A stretch of 64,000 nt of DNA. Source: Astropecten irregularis (lineage: Eukaryota > Echinodermata > Asteroidea > Paxillosida > Astropectinidae). The position numbers and the translations under genes are program-made. The DNA lies in assembly GCA_963971285.1 (NCBI GenBank), contig OZ020262.1, positions 3,536,082 through 3,600,081 on the forward strand. Reading direction: 5' to 3'. Each line of letters opens with the position of its first letter. The first letter of the stretch is position 1. Below the pieces are notes generated by a model. The model searched no databases. It had not been told where the DNA came from and was given only the letters and a program-made list of their open reading frames with translations. Positions 1-37,800 of this stretch are shown here, in pieces.

Positions 1-71
1 TTGGTGTCCGGACCATGAAGATCCCTCCTCCTGAATTATGCATATATCTCAACATCGTCACTAGTACGTAC

Positions 72-23548
<23,477 letters not shown>

Positions 23549-23801
23549 TTTTGCTGTAATACGGCAATCCTAACTGGTACTAGGCGAACTAGCAACCTGC
23601 CAGCCTTATGGAAATTCGGAACCAGCGATCTTATGCTCAAATTTTATCAAACGGGAGAGGGCGCTCGGGTAGACTGGTAACCAGCGCTCTCTCCTCACTT
23701 TTATGCGATTGTGTACGTTTACCATTGAAATCTGCAAAATTAATTTGTGATAAAAAATTTCGCGAACTTTTTTTGTCTTCCCGCGAAAACCAAAGCTGAA
23801 G
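23549..23801. promoter_or_regulatory. Candidate bidirectional promoter of U2SURP and STAG
   Basis: This region lies directly upstream of the U2SURP start. It contains TTTCGCGAA (23758-23766) and CCCGCGAAAA (23780-23789), both E2F-like. A good donor, AAG/GTAAAT at 23801/23802 on the plus strand, could end a non-coding first exon of STAG: the STAG start exon opens with a splice acceptor at 25752-25753, so an upstream exon must exist. No TATA box is evident. The bidirectional role is inference. Confidence 0.45.
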
Positions 23802-24157
23802 GTAAATATGTACATTTTATCAGTTCTTTCTGTTTTAAAGATAAAATAATTGATAAGCCATTTTATAACTGTCAAGATATTTGTATTCTTTTACCCGATC
23901 CATGCAGAATTCATGTGTTTTGGGCGAATTGTTATTTTCCCGGGGAATTGTGTTGTTGTGTGAGGAACATTTTAGCCGTGGCCGTGCATTATACTATACT
24001 GCATAGCCATGGCGCATCCGCGCGCATGATGTGCTGTTGTTGTGGTCATTGCCATGTGATGGTGGTGGTACTGCCCACTGTTTGACTAAAATATTACCAC
24101 CACAATTTCCCTCAAAAATCAAAGCGCTGCCGCCTCCATCTTTCCACAAATTGAACC

Positions 24158-24431
24158 GGAAAGAATTCCACTGACGGCCATGACAGAAACAGGGTTAGGC
24201 CTATTTCCTCCAAAAGTTAACTTAGGCTAGCCTATTTGATGCAACTGCAAGTCATGATGAACTTCAATCTCAGGAGTGAAAACTGGTGTAGCTTAACTAC
24301 AAAGTGAGATTTTCAGGGTTTTTACCTACAATTATACACTTCCAATGCAGCAGTAGCCATTTTTATCAAAACGCCCTCTGTTGGTCCCATAGGTTTGTGC
24401 ACAAGTGATGGCCGTCAGTGGAATTCTTTCC
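24158..24431. mobile_element. Palindromic element family E, copy 2, with 8-bp target duplication
   Basis: Starts GGAAAGAATTCCACTGACGG and ends with the exact inverse GAATTCTTTCC. It is flanked by ATTGAACC on both sides (24150-24157 and 24432-24439). An 8-bp duplication is typical of hAT-type transposases, but the termini are not a classical hAT end, so the superfamily is left open. Confidence 0.85.
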
Positions 24432-24928
24432 ATTGAACCTTGGAGTCCTGTGAATGAATTCCGTAGACAGTATGACTGAGTAGGGCTTATTCACCATTTA
24501 ATTTAAACTTGACCAATAAAACTAACAAAAATAAGGCGTTTAACTTTATGCCATGGACATTCATTACGATTATTTTCAAACTTAATACTAATAGCTTTTA
24601 CTGATAAGTATTAGGCCTACTATTAAAGTAACCACCTTAATACCTTGATTGTGATGTCCTATTGAAAGTTGAATATTATCAGTAAGGTGAAATTTGTGGA
24701 AAGAGGGCAAGGCTATGATTTTTTAGGGAAATTATAGTAGGCCCTACCTCAAAACAAATTGGCATCACAAGACTGACCTGTACTGTAGGCTTTTTTCAAG
24801 TGGGTGAGAAATTGTATTTTTACACTGAAATATTGTCCAAATTTGTTAAATCTAGGGTTTTAAGGACTCAGGAGCATTTGCTTAATTAAAGTCTAACAAT
24901 TACTAATTACTATTAATGAGGCCGTTTA

Positions 24929-25185
24929 GGGAAAGAATTCCACTGACGGCCATGACGGAAACAGGGTTATTTCCTCCAAGAGTTAACTTATTTGATGCAA
25001 GTCATAATGAACTTCAATCTCAGGTGTGTAATCTGGGGTAGCTTATCTAAAAAGTGAGATTTTCAGGGTTTTTTTTACCTACAATTATACACTTCGAATG
25101 CAGCGGTAGCCATTTTTCTCAAAACGCCCTCTGTCGGTCCCATAGGTTTGTGCACAAGTGATGGCCGTCAGTGGAATTCTTTCCC
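24929..25185. mobile_element. Palindromic element family E, copy 3
   Basis: GGGAAAGAATTCCACTGACG to TCAGTGGAATTCTTTCCC, about 92% similar by eye to copy 2 in the same orientation. No flanking duplication is visible. Confidence 0.82.
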
Positions 25186-25239
25186 AGTTGAGTATATTTT
25201 GCCGGCACCGGCATTCTTCCTGTAAATGCTTATTAAATT

Positions 25240-25471
25240 TGACGTTACCTTACGGAAAAAGGGTTATGTCCTCTATAACTTAATGGAGGTACATGTAATG
25301 TATGATGAACTCAGCTGTGTTACTCTAGGGTGGCATATCTGAAAAGTGAGTTTTACTCAGTGTTTTTGACTTCAAATTCAGTGACAGCCATTTTTTATAT
25401 CTCAAAACGTCCTCGTCGGTTCCATAGGGTTTGTGCACAGTTGATGGCCGTCAGTGTAATTCTTTCCCACT
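25240..25471. mobile_element. Palindromic element family E, degraded copy 4
   Basis: The left end is lost (ACGGAAAAAGGGTTATGTCC). The right end is kept as TGATGGCCGTCAGTGTAATT, then CTTTCCC. Internal AAAACGTCCTCGTCGGTTCC corresponds to AAAACGCCCTCTGTCGGTCC of copy 3. Confidence 0.7.
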
Positions 25472-25753
25472 TCCTATTAATCAGCCCTAGTTACAAATAT
25501 GTTGACACATACTTGGCAAAAATAGAAAGTCTGGTTTGATAAATTAAACAATCCATTGGCATTATCATTTGTATTTAATAAATACAAATATAAAACAACA
25601 AATTGAGAATCTTGGCCATAAAACTGTGGGTTCTTCTCATCATCTTTCTGCAAAGGTTTCATTTGAACTTCAAGCTACAATGTTCCTTTGTTTCATAAAA
25701 ATAAGGTATGATAGAAATAAACGGTATTGTTTAATTTGCAACTGCTTCCACAG

Positions 25754-25820
25754 GCCAACACAAAGACTTTGTATTCTGAAAGGATCAAGAACAGCAAGGT
25801 ACCATCATGGATATACCACA
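25754..25820 (+). CDS. STAG: STAG exon with start codon (coding from 25807)
   Basis: The acceptor CTTCCACAG ends at 25753 and the donor GTAAGT starts at 25821. The ATG at 25807 opens MDIP then a split Gln codon that joins exon 2 in phase. Bases 25754-25806 are 5' UTR. Confidence 0.8.
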
Positions 25821-28800
25821 GTAAGTATCCAACCTATAAGCCTTTTGTGGGTTAATATTGAACAATATCATACTTCACTATACACATACATCAAAACCTG
25901 AATTTCCCAGACTAAAGACTGCTATATTCACATTATTCAGGCAGGGCTTATTTGATGAGAAATTGAAAGATTGATATGGTTTTACAATCAGTCTTGGCCC
26001 TTTAAGAAATCAACCTGCGGAACTTAAGGATTGTTAGCCATGCCCTAAGATAATAATAATGATATGTGTACTGCTGTGTGGTGTTCATGACCTTGGGCAG
26101 TTATGTTGAAGCAAACAGTCTCTGCATTGTACATGCAGCTTGTGAATAAAGGGTAGATGTTCTCATATCACAATCTTCCTATGTTTAGGATGGTCTCCTA
26201 TTTACATAATTTGAACATTTAGCAGATTTAGGAAGCTTCCCATCAAGAATGCCAAAGCGGATCAAGGTTTTTTTTTTAATACTGCTGCTGATGTTGAAGT
26301 TTAATTAAATGGATTTCCTTTTCTTTTCATTTTAGGACAGAGCATTCGGATGACAGTGATTTTGAGGATGGGAGAGGGAAACGTCGAGCTAAGCATGACG
26401 GGGTAAGTCCAGTCCAGGATTGGTTGCAGTTTGTCTTGAAGACAATAAGAAATGTGACATGAGCAAGTCATGAACAACTCTGACTGAATATTCTGTAAGG
26501 TTGCCGGCACCAAATCATCGCAAGATTTCCCGAACACGCACGTAAATCGAGACCGGAAACTCATACTAAAATACGTTGCCGCAACGATCGTTGTAGCATG
26601 TTTTGATTTTGTCATCGTTTTTTTTGTCTCCATGCCAGATGGGGAAGAAGAGCAAAAAGCACAAGACTAAGCACAGGACGGAGGCGGAGATTGAACCCGT
26701 AGGGGAACCAGTCACTCTCTTTGAGATTGTCCGACAAGGGAAAGGAGCTTTGCAGGTAAGTGAAGCTGACAGGACATCTAGAGGCAAGAAGCACTGATAT
26801 GTGTCCATATTTAATTGCTTTGAGCCCTGAGTAGGGCTGGAGAAAGGCAATTTTACTCGGGGAAAGGGCACTGCTATGAGTGAAATATCTTCTGGAATAT
26901 TTGAAGCGGCACCAAGGCAATGATGAGGGATTCTTAGGCCATTACTGTTGCCTCTGGCTCCTGCTGTGCAGATCCGGACAGTTTTTGCTCAGCCGTCTGC
27001 AAGCTCAACCCATTGTGACCTAAAGGCATGTAAGGCAGACCTGTGTCTTTACCAGCAGGAATGGAAGAGTCTTATTTTCTTGCTCTGAAGTCGTAAATGG
27101 CTCTCAAGTCCTGTTGGTGTTTTATGCTGTCTTCCCTTCAACTTAAAGGTCTAAGGGTCAGACTTCCAAATAAGAAATTGCCCTGCTGTTAAGGCCAAAG
27201 TTAGGCAGTCTGCAGTGGAAGAAGTAGGTAGCTTGGCTTGGCAATCACTTCTCACTAGTGTGGCTTGGGTTTGATCACATCTTGGCTCATATGTAAGTAG
27301 AGTTGTGCATCGGTTCTCTCCTATGCCACAAGGGTTTTTCTCTGGGTTTTCCGGTTTTCCACTCTCTGCAAAAATCAAACACTTTTGATTTCAGGTTGTG
27401 CTGTGTGGTTATTTATGGTTTGACGTGGTTAGCAGCCAAGTGCCCCAATGAATACCGGCATCTGAATCACTCAGCTCCCTTAGCTGCGAGTAAGGAGTAT
27501 TAGCCTCTCAAATTATTATTGGTCAAACTGCTAGCTCACTAGTTATCCTACCTTCTTGAGAGTCGAAGTTTGATTTTGTTGAATATTGATGCCTTTCAGA
27601 CTGTAGTTGATGAGTGGATTGAGTGCTACAAGTCCAACCGAGACACGGCCCTTCTGGACCTCATCAACTTCTTCATCCAGTGCTCAGGATGCAAGGGTAC
27701 CGTTACCTTGGAGATGTATTCCAACATGGAGCATAGTGACATCATCAGACGAATGACTGAGGAATTTGACGAGGTAAGAACTTTGAGGCAGTGAAGACGG
27801 GAGGTTGCTCACGCCCTTTAATGGTATAATACATGATTGGTAATGGTCACATTAGCAGCACTCACACTTTGTATGATCCAATATGTACATGAAATGATAA
27901 ACCTTTGGATATTTGAGCTCAATCGGACATCTGAGTCACGGGAAAATAGTGAAGTACTAACTCAATTTTTCTTATAAAACATAAAGAATGGTTTTGATCT
28001 TACCCCAAGATCAAAACTAATTTTGATGTTTGTTTTATTAGTTTCTTGATCAATACACCATTTCAGGTGGAAATATTTTGACGGTATGTTTCTACCAGCA
28101 CCATCTTCATACCCTGAAAGTTATATCTAAATCTGTGAACATTTCTGTTTGTGTATGTTACCAATCCTGTACTGTTTCTTTATATGCTGAATAAAATGGT
28201 ACACTGTCTTTGTGTCACACTGCGTCTCTTGTCCTCCAACTCAACAGGAGAGTGGAGATTACCCCTTGATCATCAATGGACCCTTGTACAAGAAGTTCCG
28301 TCAGAATTTCTGCGACTTCATATCGGTCTTGGTGCGACAGTGCCAATACAGCATTTTGTACGACCAGTTCATGATGGATAACGTCATTTCTCTACTTACC
28401 GGCCTGAGTGATTCACAGGTCCGTGCCTTCAGACATACAAGCACTCTCGCAGGTATTTGTTTGTTTCTTTGTGACTTTCAATTTAGATTATAATAAAGTT
28501 GTATTTAGGAAAAGTCAAATCCATTCCATGACACAAGGAATACTTATGGAAACCCATAGAATGTTAACTTAGATCTGTGTGATATTATTCAGACTTACAA
28601 TGTAGAACTGTAAAAACGAAGAAAGGTCTCAACGTTTTGACTTGCCTTCTATAGTCATCATCAGGAGAAACGTTGAGACCATACGAGAAGTGTGAATGAA
28701 ATAGAAGTGCGAAAGTATGAACGATTCTTACATGGTGTTTCTGCAAACCGATCCACGTACCAATTGTCACCATGCAAAGCCTCAAATCTTTCTATCCATT

Positions 28801-31800
28801 TCTTGTTGTTTTTTAAATCACTCCAGCTATGAAGCTGATGACGTCACTGGTGAACGTTGCCCTGAACCTCAGCGTCAATCTGGACAACACCCAGCGGCAA
28901 CACGACACGGAGCGGGCCAAGCAAACGTCCAAACGTGCCAGCGAGCGCATTGAGATGCTTCTGGCCAAGAGGCAGGAGATCATTGAGAATACAGAAGAAG
29001 TCCAGCAGATGATGAACAACATCTTTAAGGGAATCTTCGTTCACCGTTACCGGTAAGAGATCTAACCTCCACCGCTCCAACCCCTTTGTCCTGACCAAAG
29101 ATGAAATTCTGATAATAATCCCTTGCATTGTGCCTCTCTAAGGTGTAACACTTTGATCTGATATGCCTTATTCACAGTGCATTCATCCTGCATTCGAAGC
29201 AGCGCAAAAAAACCGAGGATTGACTTCAAAGTAGTCTGGTACCTGTGTTCTTTTTAGAATTGGTGTTATCGTTTCCAATGGATATACAAGGAAGATGTCA
29301 AGATTGGATGCACTGTGAATATGGCCTATTGCAACAAGACCAAGTTCAACAAACTTCTATCTGCATTTATACCAAATTTAGTACTGATACTCTATTCTTC
29401 AGATTAGAATGAAGTCATTCCATGCACCTCTTCATGAGAACATACTGCAGTGTGAATTAGGTGTCATATAATGGTTCAAGTTTGCTGGTGCTACCTTAAC
29501 ACCGCATAAAACCTTATTGCTATGAACTTATTAAATGAGCCATTCAGTCATAATTATGACACATCTTCAGACCAATCTTAAGAGTTTTGTGAAATCCTGC
29601 TCTGACTTCAGAAGTCTGTATGCACCATAGAGCTATATTAAAATTACTAGAGCGCTAGCTCCGTGTACAGAGTGATGCCTGCTGGGCGCATCCATGTTTG
29701 TGCACAAACCTATGGAAAACACAACATTTTGTACGTCTTTTGTCTATTTGCATATCTGCGATTGTGTTCCATACAGGTGCGTTATCAAAGCCAAATACGC
29801 CGGAAATTTGACATACCTTCAGTAAATGCGTGTTTCATTAAGCGCCGTGCGCGCACACGCTCTGCACTTTGTCAGGCAATGATTGCAAGCGTCACCAAGA
29901 CGCGTTTTTTGTACAGTTGTACTTGTGCATACTTGCGAGTTGCATATAGAGTACATTCTTCGAAAGGAATTCCAGTCAAAGTGTTCTTGTTCCACAGACA
30001 CGCACATAAATTCAAAATGACTGTGCCCAGGACGGCTTCAAAGCATCTACGCACGGAGAACGTGGAGCTAGTGCTCAAGTAATTTTGATATTGCTCTGTT
30101 GTATGCACGTTTCTTCCGGTGTGATTTATACTTGGTTTGATCTTGTTGATGTACAGTGACACCCAACCTGAGATCCGTTCCATCTGCATGGGAGAGATAG
30201 GCCTATGGATGAAGAACTACAGCGAGATGTTTCTCAGTGACAGTTACCTGAAATACATCGGTTGGACCCTTCATGACAAGGTCAGAGAATACAACCATTT
30301 ATACTGATTGTTCCAGGAGTCCATTCCACCAAACCCTTCATAACTTACTATCAATCGTAGGAGTTAAGATGCATTGCATCCCTACGTAGGTTACAGTGGG
30401 TTATCCTTCGTAACTCGAGTTATGATCGATCGTAGGGCTTTGTGAAATCGACCTCTGGTTCCACAAACAAACTTTTTAGTTTCTGGACCTGACCAGTATT
30501 AAATGTTTCTCTCTATTGTTCTCTGTTGGGGTCAAGTCACATTATGAAGAATATTATTGTTTGTCCATTCCTGTAGGTTGGAGATGTGAGACTGAAATGC
30601 CTGTCAGCCTTGCAAACCCTCTTCAGCATTACGGAGCTGGTACCCAAGCTGGAGCTGTTCACTAATCGCTTCAAGGACCGGATCGTCTCAATGACACTGG
30701 ACAAGGAGACAGAGGTAGCTGTCCACGCCATTAAGCTGACCACCTTGGTGCTGAAGTGAGTAGAGATACAAGTCACATCACCTCATTGCCTTCTGACCTT
30801 GTCGGTCCTGAGGATTCTGTGTCAGGATCTCATATCTGACATCTGCAATTTGCATTTGACTCATTCATCGATCCATTCACAGCATGTAAGCTTTGCAGAA
30901 GCAAATATAAATAGTGGCCATTGTCTTTGCCTTTGCTATTTCCATGGAAATACATTGAATGGGATACTTTTTCAAAACAAGAGGTTGTGTGAACCTTAAT
31001 GGGAGACTTTGGAGAACCGGTCTTCAAGTCAACAGCGCACGCACATGCGCACGCAATTGAGAGCATGTGCACGGTGTTTTGCACATGCGTACGTGTGTGT
31101 GCGCGTGCATGAAGACCGGTTCTCAAAAGTCTCCCATTGTCCCAAAAGACTCCGCTCATTGTGGTACATTTACCACATCTTGCTATGCATTTGAATAGAT
31201 CTGCATTTTTGAGCGACACCAATCTATGAGTTTGGAAAACCTGTGCATGAACAGATTAGAGTCCGCCTGGTATTGATGCTATGTGCGGTGCTATTTAACC
31301 ATTGCGTGCCTACATTGTTTACACCAAGCTCCCTGCACACAAAGCCGGGCCAGCTGACCTCTATTTGACCGGTGGCTGATAATGAGGTCGGAACAAGCAG
31401 AGGAAAGACCTGCAATGAAAATCAGAGTGCGTGATGCTACTGGAATGTAGAGTAGAAAAATTCATCATGTCTAAGATGTCTCAAAGCAAATTGCTATTGC
31501 AAATTTTGAGAATGATGCTCCTACGTGTACACTGAGTACTTTCCTATCCTATTGTCCCCCCACCATGAAAGGCTTCTCTCTGTAACATTTGGAGACTGTT
31601 GAAATTTCTTTTTAAATTAGGGATTTATACTTTTGTATTTGGTTTTATCTAGATATAACGATGAGATTCTGTCAGCTGAGGATTGTGAGAATGTCTACCA
31701 GCTAGTCTACGCCTCAAGCCGCTCAGTGGCCCAAGCTGCTGGAGAATTCTTGAATGAGAGACTATTCAAGAGGGAGGACCCAGACAGCAGTAAAGCCAAG

Positions 31801-34800
31801 AGGACCAAACGTAGGAGCATCAACGCTCCCCTCATTAAAGATCTGGTCCAGTTCTTCATTGAGAGCGAGGTAGTTTATAAATCACTCCAAACATTTCTCC
31901 AAATTAATAGAGGGAAACTCCACCATATTTCTTCACAAATGAACAAATGCCTACCTGTTTATATCTCTATTTTGTGTATTTTGTTTGTCTTTTCAGGGAA
32001 GAGAACATTCATTCCAGTCATTTAGTTTTCGAAATTTATATCACAATATTAACCCAATTGAAAAGTGAACAAAGAAAAATTGACTGGAGCGGGACTCGAA
32101 TCGGCGACCTCCTGAATACCGTACAGACGCTCTACCAACTGAGCCATCCATCCCTACGTTAGTGGTGACCCCAATAGTCAATTATCTTTGTTTGTTTGGC
32201 AGCACGGTCAGAAGCCATGAAACCACGTACACATCGCCATATCCAGGGATCATTTCACCGTTACATGCAGCAATACTGCAACCTGGGAACGGCACATGAG
32301 GATCACTCAAAGAGGATACAGCTAATATAATCATCAAATAACCACAAGGGAAACTGACTGAATTTTAAAAATTGACTGGAGTGGGATTTGAACCGGCGAC
32401 CTCCTGCAGGCCCTCCACCAACTGAGCCATCCAGCCCTACGTTGGTGATGACCCCAATAGTCAATCATGGGGGAATGATAGAAACCTCGCACATACCACC
32501 ATATCCCAGGGATCTGCATCCCCACTATCAAATTTATCACAAGGGAAACTGACTGAGTTAATGCAAGTCTGGACTGAAGCGGGATTTTCTTTGTTCACCT
32601 TTCAATGGACATTTGTAGTGTAGGCACTTTTGTAGTTTTTGGAATGGACAAGTTATCAATGTTCTAGACTATTTAACCCATGTCATTTTGTTTCTTTTTT
32701 TGTAAAGCTCCACGAGCATGCAGCATATCTGGTGGACTCTCTATGGGACATCAATGATATGGTCCGAGACTGGGACTGCATGACGGAACTTCTGCTGGAA
32801 GAACCGGGCAGGGGAGAAGAAGGTTAGTCTGTCTATGCATCTGTCTGTTTGTTCCTGTGTCTGTCTATCTGTCTGTGTCTGCGCTCATGTCCCATGGAAC
32901 TGTACTTCTTGAATGACACTCTTGCAAGTGCGACCCTAACCTCCAAGAGACAGGAATTCTTGAGTCCTTCCCGATATCTGAATACCATCACACTTTGGTA
33001 GCATACCGAAACAAAAATCTTCACAGATTTACCTATAACTAACAGGGTATAACGATGGTGATGGTGGAAACATACCGTTAAAAGTTTTCTGCCTGGAATA
33101 ATGTATTTATCCATAAAAGAGTAAAACCAGTGACCAAAATTATTTTTGATCTTTTAAAGATAAAAAATAAAAGAGAAAAGACTGTGGCTGTTTTTCACTG
33201 TTTTCTCAAAAAGTGGGCACCGTATGGGACTGGAATTTTCACAGTATCTTCCTTGATATTCATGCCCATGAATCTGTATTTCTTTGACACAAACTAAAGT
33301 ATGATATTACCTTTAACTGTCCTAGTAAGAGGGCAGTCAATGATAAATTGTCATACCCTATTTCCTGCTTCCTGAAATCACCTTGCTATTAAGAGGGCAG
33401 GTAATCAAAATGAGTAAGCAGACCTACCTTGGCACGCTTTACAAACTCTCTGCTCAGAATGTAACTTCATAGAGAGAGGATGGTTCACTGAGCAAGTAGT
33501 CCTAGTTTTCCCGAGAAAAGTGAATTTCTTCTACTCACAAAGTCTCCCAATGACGGCACATTTATTGAAAAGGACTTCCACTCTAAAAACGTCACCTACA
33601 CAAGGTGTCCTTTACAGTTTTTCCCGAGTATTTATGTATCTGCCAGTCAATCCTTTGTATGGCAGTAATAATGTGAGATTGACAACATAAAGTTTTGACA
33701 GATATGAGATTAGACTTGTGAAATCGATCGTTACTCGAGTTATGAAGGCTAACCCATCGTAGGGGACCTAACCCACGTAGGGCTTCAATGCATCAAAAGT
33801 CCTATGATTAATAGTAAGTTACGAAGATGTCAGTGAAATCGACCCCAGGTTGCATGGACTTACTCTCCAAGGTAAAATTCATGATGTTGTAAGGGATGAG
33901 ATTTTAAAGATTTTTGTCTGATTTCAGATTTTTAAAGAAAGATTTGAGGCTTTGCATGGTGACAATTGGTATGTGGATCGGTTTGCGGAAACACCATGTA
34001 AGAATCGTTCGTACTTTCGCACTTCTATTTCATTTGCACTTCTCGTAAGGCCTCAACATTTCAACTAGAATGCTCTATTCCCCATCAGGAGATCAGATTT
34101 TTTGTTTCCTTTTCAGATTTTTTTTTTCTCACAGGCTATGTACAAAAGTATAGGAGAGTCAGATAAGAGTTTCAGATTTCTTTTGCCCCCTGTCAGTTGT
34201 TTTCAGATATTGTTATGAATGGTCAATCTCATCCCTGTGTTATATGTGAATGACTTGTTTCCTCAGCATTGGATGACCGTCAGGAGACAGCATTGATTGA
34301 GATCATGGTGAGCGCTGTACGCCAAGCAGCTCAAGGCCATCCACCAGTTGGTAGAGGATCAGCTAAGAGAGTAAGCATCAACTACCAAAGAAGTCTTCCA
34401 ACCATCATTATGGTTATTTGTAGGCTAATATTTGACCATCATTCCATCTTCTGTAAGACCCCTGATGCAATGAGCTTTGCATTGATTTCTTTAGGACTAC
34501 CTCTTCATCAATCTTAAACCCAGTTTACGATGCACATTCCTTATGACAAGCATGGAGGTAATTACAGCTTAAGAATTGATACGTTATCTTATATTACCCT
34601 GTTTCAGACAGATGTGCTGGCGTCACGCTGAACTAAATAGATTAGGAGCGACCCTAGGTCAACCCAATTCAGATTTTGGTTTCTATGTACTTAGTTCAAA
34701 TCTTGCCTTTCAATTGGTTCGGCACGACACTGGCACACCTGTCTGAAACAGGAGTTAGATAAATTGTTCAGCTGGCATTTGTTGAAACATCTGAGGATGA

Positions 34801-37800
34801 TAAAAGAGGAATAATTCCAGTATTTCATTTCGTCAGTTTGGTAGTCATGGTTGAAAGGTTATTGGGGACCAAACCACCAATGTCATTTCAGGTGATTTTA
34901 GAAACAAACACATTCTGATACTAATGACCACATGTGCATTGTGGTAAGTCCCTGTGATTGTCAGTTACCACAAATGACCTGTCACCCATACCGCTCTATC
35001 TGAATTGGTCATCGTGTTCCCTGCCACCAAAATCAACTCCAACTTTCTCTTTTCTTTCAGCAGCAGATGCTGACCAGTAAGGAGAAGAAGACCGTGCAAG
35101 ATGACCGAATGCGACTGACCGAGCACTTCATTGTCAAACTGCCTGAGCTCTTGTCCAAGGTATTAACTACTTCCAAAAAATAGTTTTCATCAAAATTGTG
35201 ACACCTTGAACATTTTGCTTTCAAACAGACTCTTTCTCAAGTGACACAGAGGCCAAACATATGTTGGAAAACACAGAACAGATGAAAATAGGACAGTAAG
35301 AATAATAATAATAACTGGTATTTATAAAGCGCCTTTACAAGGAGATCAAAGCGCTGTACAGAACGAATACAAACAACAAGACAAGGACAGGGGTTATGGG
35401 AACAAATACGATTTAAGTCGTTTCCTAAAACAGTGACAGAGGGAGAATTCCTGATGTTGATAGAGACAGAGTTCCACAGTTTGGGACCAGCTATAGAAAA
35501 TGATCTATCTCCGAAAGATTTTGACTGAGTAGGAGTAGACAGAAGAACTTTGTCTTCAGATCTGCCTGGTTGATACAGTGTAAGTAATTGAGACAAGTAG
35601 GGTGGAGAAATACCGTTCAAGCACTTGTACACCAGTGGAAGAAGTTTGCAAGACAGACGCTGTTTGATAGGTAGCTAATGAAGTTTAGAAATTAAGGATG
35701 AGGCATGAGAGAACTCAGGCTGCTAGGAGGACAGATGAAAGTACTAGGAAAATGGAAACAATAAGATAATCAATGCTTTGTATGGTGGAATAAATTTTAT
35801 AGTTTACAATGAAGGGCCTAAATTCATGGAATCCGTTACAGCCTATTTTTGTGCTTACGGGCACTGTACCTGAAATCTATTTCATGGAATCCATAAGCAA
35901 GACTTTTGGTTGCGAATTTCTAGGGTAACTGATTATTTTCTGCTAATGCACTGTCATATGCATTCTGCAGAAGGTCCCTGCTTACCGTTACCAAAAAGAA
36001 CACTCTACCGTAAAATACACTGAACGTTAGCAATAAAAGTCTGCTATCGTAAGTGAAGAATCTTTGTTTACTGTCCTAATCTGCTTACCAGTTCCCAGTT
36101 TCATGACCTTGCTTACAGCAAATTTTGCGCTTATGACCCTCATTCTTCACTTACCAGATTAGAGCTGAAATGTTTATGCTTGGCAAGTAAGCGAGAAATC
36201 CTTAGTTACCAGAACTATCTTGTTATTGAACTGAAAATTCCTGCCTAATATTTGAAATAGGATCTCGTAAACATAGAATTTGCTGCTTCTGTAAGCGCCA
36301 ATTTGATGCTTATGGTAAGCAAAGCCATGAAGTTTAATGCAGATATCTATGTATATGCCTTTGTTCTTGGGTTCTCTTTTATATTCTCTTTTATTCACAG
36401 TACAAGGTAGACTGGGACAAAGTCTCCAACCTGTTAGAGATCCCCCAACATTTTGAAGTAGAGGTCTACACGACCAGCCGTCTGGAGAAGCATTTAGACC
36501 TACTCTTGAGAGAGATGAAGGAGATTGTGGAAAGACATACAGAGAGTGAGGTAAGATAGGAATACTGTATAAACCTGGTTTACTTCTTTATTACCCTTCA
36601 ATCGACGTAGATGAGCACTTCACTAAGCACTGCACAAATCGTGTGCTGGCTCAGGTGGGATTCGAACCCACGACCTCCTGCTTCCTAGTGCAGATGCCTT
36701 ACCGCTAGGTCACCGTGCTAGCTGGCGTCAGCAGGTGAATCAAATCCCTTGTTTGACGGCGCCGTAATTAACTGGTTAACTACTTTGTTACCATAGTTAT
36801 TTCTGATGGCATACAGAGATTGGGATAGTGAGAATACTGTAACCCAGAAAACCCTACATTTTAACCCTACATTTGTATTTAAAATTGTATTTTAAAAAGG
36901 TTATAAAACATAAAGCAATGGTAGACTCACATGAACACTATCTTATTTAAAAAGGGAACGGCTATTATAAAATATATAAACATTAAAAATGACATACACA
37001 GAGAATGAGGCAAGTGAATAACTAGGTTACATAGGGCCTACTTGGTTACCTTGGTGTTGCTGAGGGCCACATGGGAATTGAGTTTTGGGAGGAATACTGT
37101 CTTTTAGACACTGGCTTGGTAACTGGGCTGCTTAGTTCCAGCTGAAGTCCGTCCCAGCACTGACCCAAGGAAGACCAGTGAGCACTGAAACCATGGAACG
37201 TGTCAGCTGTTGGCTAAAAATAAACAATTTGACCTTTGACCACAAATACATGCATTAAGATTTCTCTGACTCATGTAATAGCACTCCACACTAATGACGT
37301 CACAAAATCCCCGGATGTCAGACAAACATTGTCTCACGCACGTAGTGTTAATGCACGCGCACACGCACACACATTTGCATATGGTTACAATGTTTGTCTG
37401 AGATCGGGTGCTATTTTTAGCGCAAGTATGGAGCCCTATTGAAATGTTTACATCGTTGTGTTTGTTTGTTTGTTCTTGAAGGTCCTGAATGCATGTTCGA
37501 AGACCTATGAGTGCCTAATGAGGGAACAGTACAGCACCACGCCTAAGGTGGACGTGGCCAGAAGTACGCTTCTGGACAGCATAGCTGAACGGTTCCGCAT
37601 GAGCTACGACGTATTTCAAACGGTCAGTATCATATCCAAGTAACCTCATGCAGGGATGTAAGAGTTCCGGAAATTTCCTGATTTCCTGAAATGGCTTAAT
37701 TAAAAAATGTTTTCCGGAAATGACAAAATATTGTTTTTCATGGCGCTGCAATGATTCGCTGCGCCCGCGTGCCGCCCTTGTTTATTTGAGAGTAAAAATA

